Source of the DNA: Isosphaeraceae bacterium EP7
GTDB lineage: Bacteria > Planctomycetota > Planctomycetia > Isosphaerales > Isosphaeraceae
Direction: 5' to 3'
NCBI GenBank assembly: GCA_038400315.1
Contig: CP151667.1
Coordinates: 4,599,174-4,663,173 of the forward strand
DNA: 64,000 nucleotides
The notes below the pieces were generated by a model that saw only the letters and a list, made by a program, of their open reading frames with translations, was not told the origin of the DNA and ran no database searches. A program made the translations under genes and the position numbers. This document shows positions 61,993 through 64,000 of the stretch, one piece after another (positions within the stretch are counted from its first letter, which is position 1; every line of letters starts with the position of its first letter).

Positions 61993-64000
61993 TCAGGCGA
62001 GTGGCGACGTCGCGGCGACGAGATCGCACCGAGTCGCCAGCCGTTGGATCTCCGATTCGAGGGTGGAGAAGTTGACGGGCTTGGTGAGGTGGGCACGGAA
62101 TCCGGCCGAGAGGCATCGCTGGACGTCGGCCTCCATTCCGTAGCCGCTCAGGGCAAGCGCCGGGACGTCTCGGTCCTCTCGTAATTGGCGGATCAGGTCG
62201 ATGCCGGTGCCGTCGGGCAGGCCGAGGTCGCTGACCAGGATGTCAAAACGCGACGTTGCCGCGAGATTCAAGGCCGCTGCGATGCTATCCGCGGTGAGGA
62301 CCTCGTGGCCGCGCCGCCTCAGCAAATTTGCCATCACCCGGAGCGTGTCCGGGTCATCCTCTACCAGCAGGATTGAGCAGGCTCGGTTCCCGGGGGCTTC
62401 GTCGGGGCCGAGCTGGGCGAATCTCGGGGCCGGGATCGGCGCCGGGGCGGTCGGGAATTCGAGCCGGAACGTCGCCCCCTTGCCGATGCCGGGGCTGTAC
62501 GCAGATAGGGTTCCTCCGAGCGCCTCGGTAACCCCCCGGCAGATGGCCAGCCCCAGGCCCAGCCCGCCAAACCTGCGTGTCGTCGTCCCCCCGCCTTGTT
62601 CGAACGCGTTGAAGATCTTGGGGAGAACCTCGGGAGAAATCCCGACGCCATCGTCGCTAAATTCCAGGACGATCCTGGGACGGCCGTCCGGCTCGTCGCC
62701 CGGGACGTTGAATGTGCGGATGACGAGATGACCTCCAGCGGGCGTGAACTTCAGGGCGTTTTTGAGCAGATTCCAGAAGACCTGCTGCATCCGGGCCATG
62801 TCTACGAGGATGAAGACGTCATCGGCATGAAGCTCGGTTTCGATGGTGAGCTGCCCCGGCTTCATATCCGCGGTGGCAACCTCCAGGGCGCGCTGGAGTA
62901 GAACATGCGCATGAATGACCTCCATCGAGAGGCGGAGCTTCCCCTGGCTGATCCTCGTGATGTCGAGGAGGTCGTCAATGAGGCGGGCCTCCAGCTCGAT
63001 ATTCCGCTTGGTCATCTCCAGGGTTGGCCCGAGCGTGGGCGGGGTATCGGGGTCGTCGAGCATCGCCGAGACCGCCGCGAGAACCGGGGTCAGCGGGGTC
63101 CGTAACTCGTGGGAGAGGTCGGCGAGGAATCGGTCCTTCGCCTTGCCCGCCCCTTCGAGCGCCACGTTCGCTTGTTCCAGGAGCATCTCGGAGTGCTTCC
63201 GTTCGGTCACCTCGACGACGACGACGCCAACGCCCCAGAGTTCCTGGAGTTGAGAATGGACCGGGTAATAGCTGACCACGAAGCAGCGAGGATGTTCGGA
63301 AGAAGCCTCCAGCTCTTCGTCTACCTCGATGTCAAGAATCGGCCGGCCCGTCTCCAGGACCTCGCCCAACTCGGGACCTAGAATGATGCCGAGCGGCGAT
63401 GGTTCGCCGTCGTTCCATCGTTCAAGGGCATCGTTGGGGTCGAGGCCGCAGATGGCGTTGAGCGTCCCGTTCATGCGGACGAGCTGCAGATCGTGGTCGA
63501 AGTAGGCGAGGCCGACGGGCGCCGTATAGAAGAGTGTGTCGAGCAGCGCGATCGCCTCGTTCATCGATCGGATGGCCTCGCGCGACTCCCGATACAATCG
63601 TGCATTGTCGACCGCCTGGGCCACCCTGGCGGCCAGATCGTCGACCATCTCGAGGTCAGCGAGGTCGTAGATCCTGCCAGATTCGGCGGTCACGACGCTG
63701 ATGACCCCGAGCGTCCGCCCTCGCGCGATCATGGGGGCCGAGATCGCCGAGCGGAACCCAAATCCTCGCAGGACCTCCAGGTGCTGTTCGTCACGCGCGA
63801 TGCCCTGCAGGATTGCATCGTTGATGGTCGGATAAAGCTCGGCCTGGCCGGTACGCAGCACTCTAGCCTGAGCGTGGCGTGCGTCCGGGGCAAAGGCATC
63901 GTCGCGGCCGACCGGCGTCGCCAGGGCCATCTTCGCGGGGTCGCTGTGGAAGAGGGCGTGCCGTCTGACCGATCCGTCGGGCTCGACCATCTCGACGAAA
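61993..64000 (-). CDS. Hybrid sensor histidine kinase / response regulator (GAF-PAS-HisKA-HATPase-REC), 5' end cut by window
   Basis: At least 665 residues are present; the frame is open to the right edge and the first visible Met falls inside a GAF domain, so the start is missing. Order: GAF (about 1-135, 'SAISAPMIARGRTLGVISVV'), PAS (about 145-265, 'APVGLAYFDHDLQLVRMNGT'), HisKA with the phospho-acceptor His in 'FLADLSHELRTPLTPV', and HATPase ('NLLKNALKFTPAGG', 'FSDDGVGISPEVLPKIF', 'GGLGLGLAICRGV'). A C-terminal receiver follows with its acidic pair in 'ILLVEDDPDT', Asp in 'LVSDLGLPDGTG' and Lys in 'HLTKPVNFS'. It is soluble as far as seen. The signal sensed is unknown. Confidence 0.93.
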   Translation of the reverse strand, partial: FVEMVEPDGSVRRHALFHSDPAKMALATPVGRDDAFAPDARHAQARVLRTGQAELYPTINDAILQGIARDEQHLEVLRGFGFRSAISAPMIARGRTLGVISVVTAESGRIYDLADLEMVDDLAARVAQAVDNARLYRESREAIRSMNEAIALLDTLFYTAPVGLAYFDHDLQLVRMNGTLNAICGLDPNDALERWNDGEPSPLGIILGPELGEVLETGRPILDIEVDEELEASSEHPRCFVVSYYPVHSQLQELWGVGVVVVEVTERKHSEMLLEQANVALEGAGKAKDRFLADLSHELRTPLTPVLAAVSAMLDDPDTPPTLGPTLEMTKRNIELEARLIDDLLDITRISQGKLRLSMEVIHAHVLLQRALEVATADMKPGQLTIETELHADDVFILVDMARMQQVFWNLLKNALKFTPAGGHLVIRTFNVPGDEPDGRPRIVLEFSDDGVGISPEVLPKIFNAFEQGGGTTTRRFGGLGLGLAICRGVTEALGGTLSAYSPGIGKGATFRLEFPTAPAPIPAPRFAQLGPDEAPGNRACSILLVEDDPDTLRVMANLLRRRGHEVLTADSIAAALNLAATSRFDILVSDLGLPDGTGIDLIRQLREDRDVPALALSGYGMEADVQRCLSAGFRAHLTKPVNFSTLESEIQRLATRCDLVAATSPLA

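Overview
The window comes from a high-GC planctomycete chromosome, most likely of the Isosphaera/Singulisphaera/Gemmata side of the phylum; the genus is inference. Hallmarks are secreted DUF1592 + DUF1552 and DUF1549/DUF1553 + DUF1501 protein pairs, several DUF1080 proteins, a dockerin protein with an LEPR-like N-terminal motif, DUF1570, and a Planctomycetes-Verrucomicrobia (PVM) type bacterial microcompartment operon. There is no rRNA, no CRISPR array, no recognisable transposase and no phage module. One tRNA gene (Ala, UGC) is present.

Layout. 1-14.2 kb (+): secreted planctomycete proteins (DUF1592, DUF1552, dockerin/Ig-like protein, serine hydrolase, copper amine oxidase, heme c/copper monooxygenase-like protein, esterase). 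14.3-24.1 kb (-): tandem alpha/beta hydrolase, double DUF1080 protein, a DUF1549/DUF1553-DUF1501 operon and a DUF1080-esterase fusion. 24.6-31.5 kb: housekeeping block (tRNA-Ala, bS21, aldo/keto reductase, csrA, ispF, cysS, ruvC, DUF3224, ArsR regulator with an Ala/Lys/Pro tail). 31.8-43.7 kb: CusF-SCO fusion, creatininase, glutamate dehydrogenase, two small unknowns, sugar-nucleotide epimerase, secreted TIM-barrel-like protein coupled to a secreted isoaspartyl methyltransferase, a heme-type sensor kinase, and mutM.

43.9-54.5 kb (+) is the microcompartment operon: DeoR regulator, PduL, three BMC-H hexamer proteins, acetate/propionate kinase, three BMC-P pentamer proteins, CoA-acylating aldehyde dehydrogenase, an RpiB-like protein of unknown role, class II (fuculose/rhamnulose-phosphate type) aldolase, a lactate/malate-dehydrogenase-like enzyme and a 420-residue aldolase-like unknown. 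By analogy with the PVM compartment of Planctopirus limnophila, the aldolase would release lactaldehyde. The aldehyde dehydrogenase, PduL and kinase would turn it into lactate plus ATP, and the dehydrogenase would recycle NAD+ inside the shell. Four proteins carry amphipathic helices that look like encapsulation peptides. A fucose-isomerase-like gene at 57.9-59.4 kb may supply an upstream step.

54.5-64 kb: DUF1570 protein, an intergenic region with a 38-bp palindrome, HhH-GPD endonuclease, the fucose-isomerase-like gene, a 29-residue very basic protein that automatic annotation would probably miss, a beta-hydroxyacid dehydrogenase, a heme-motif prenyltransferase-like repeat protein, and a hybrid sensor kinase cut by the right edge. 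The newest-looking material is in the unassigned BMC genes, the three different BMC-H pore loops, the tiny basic protein and several domain fusions.
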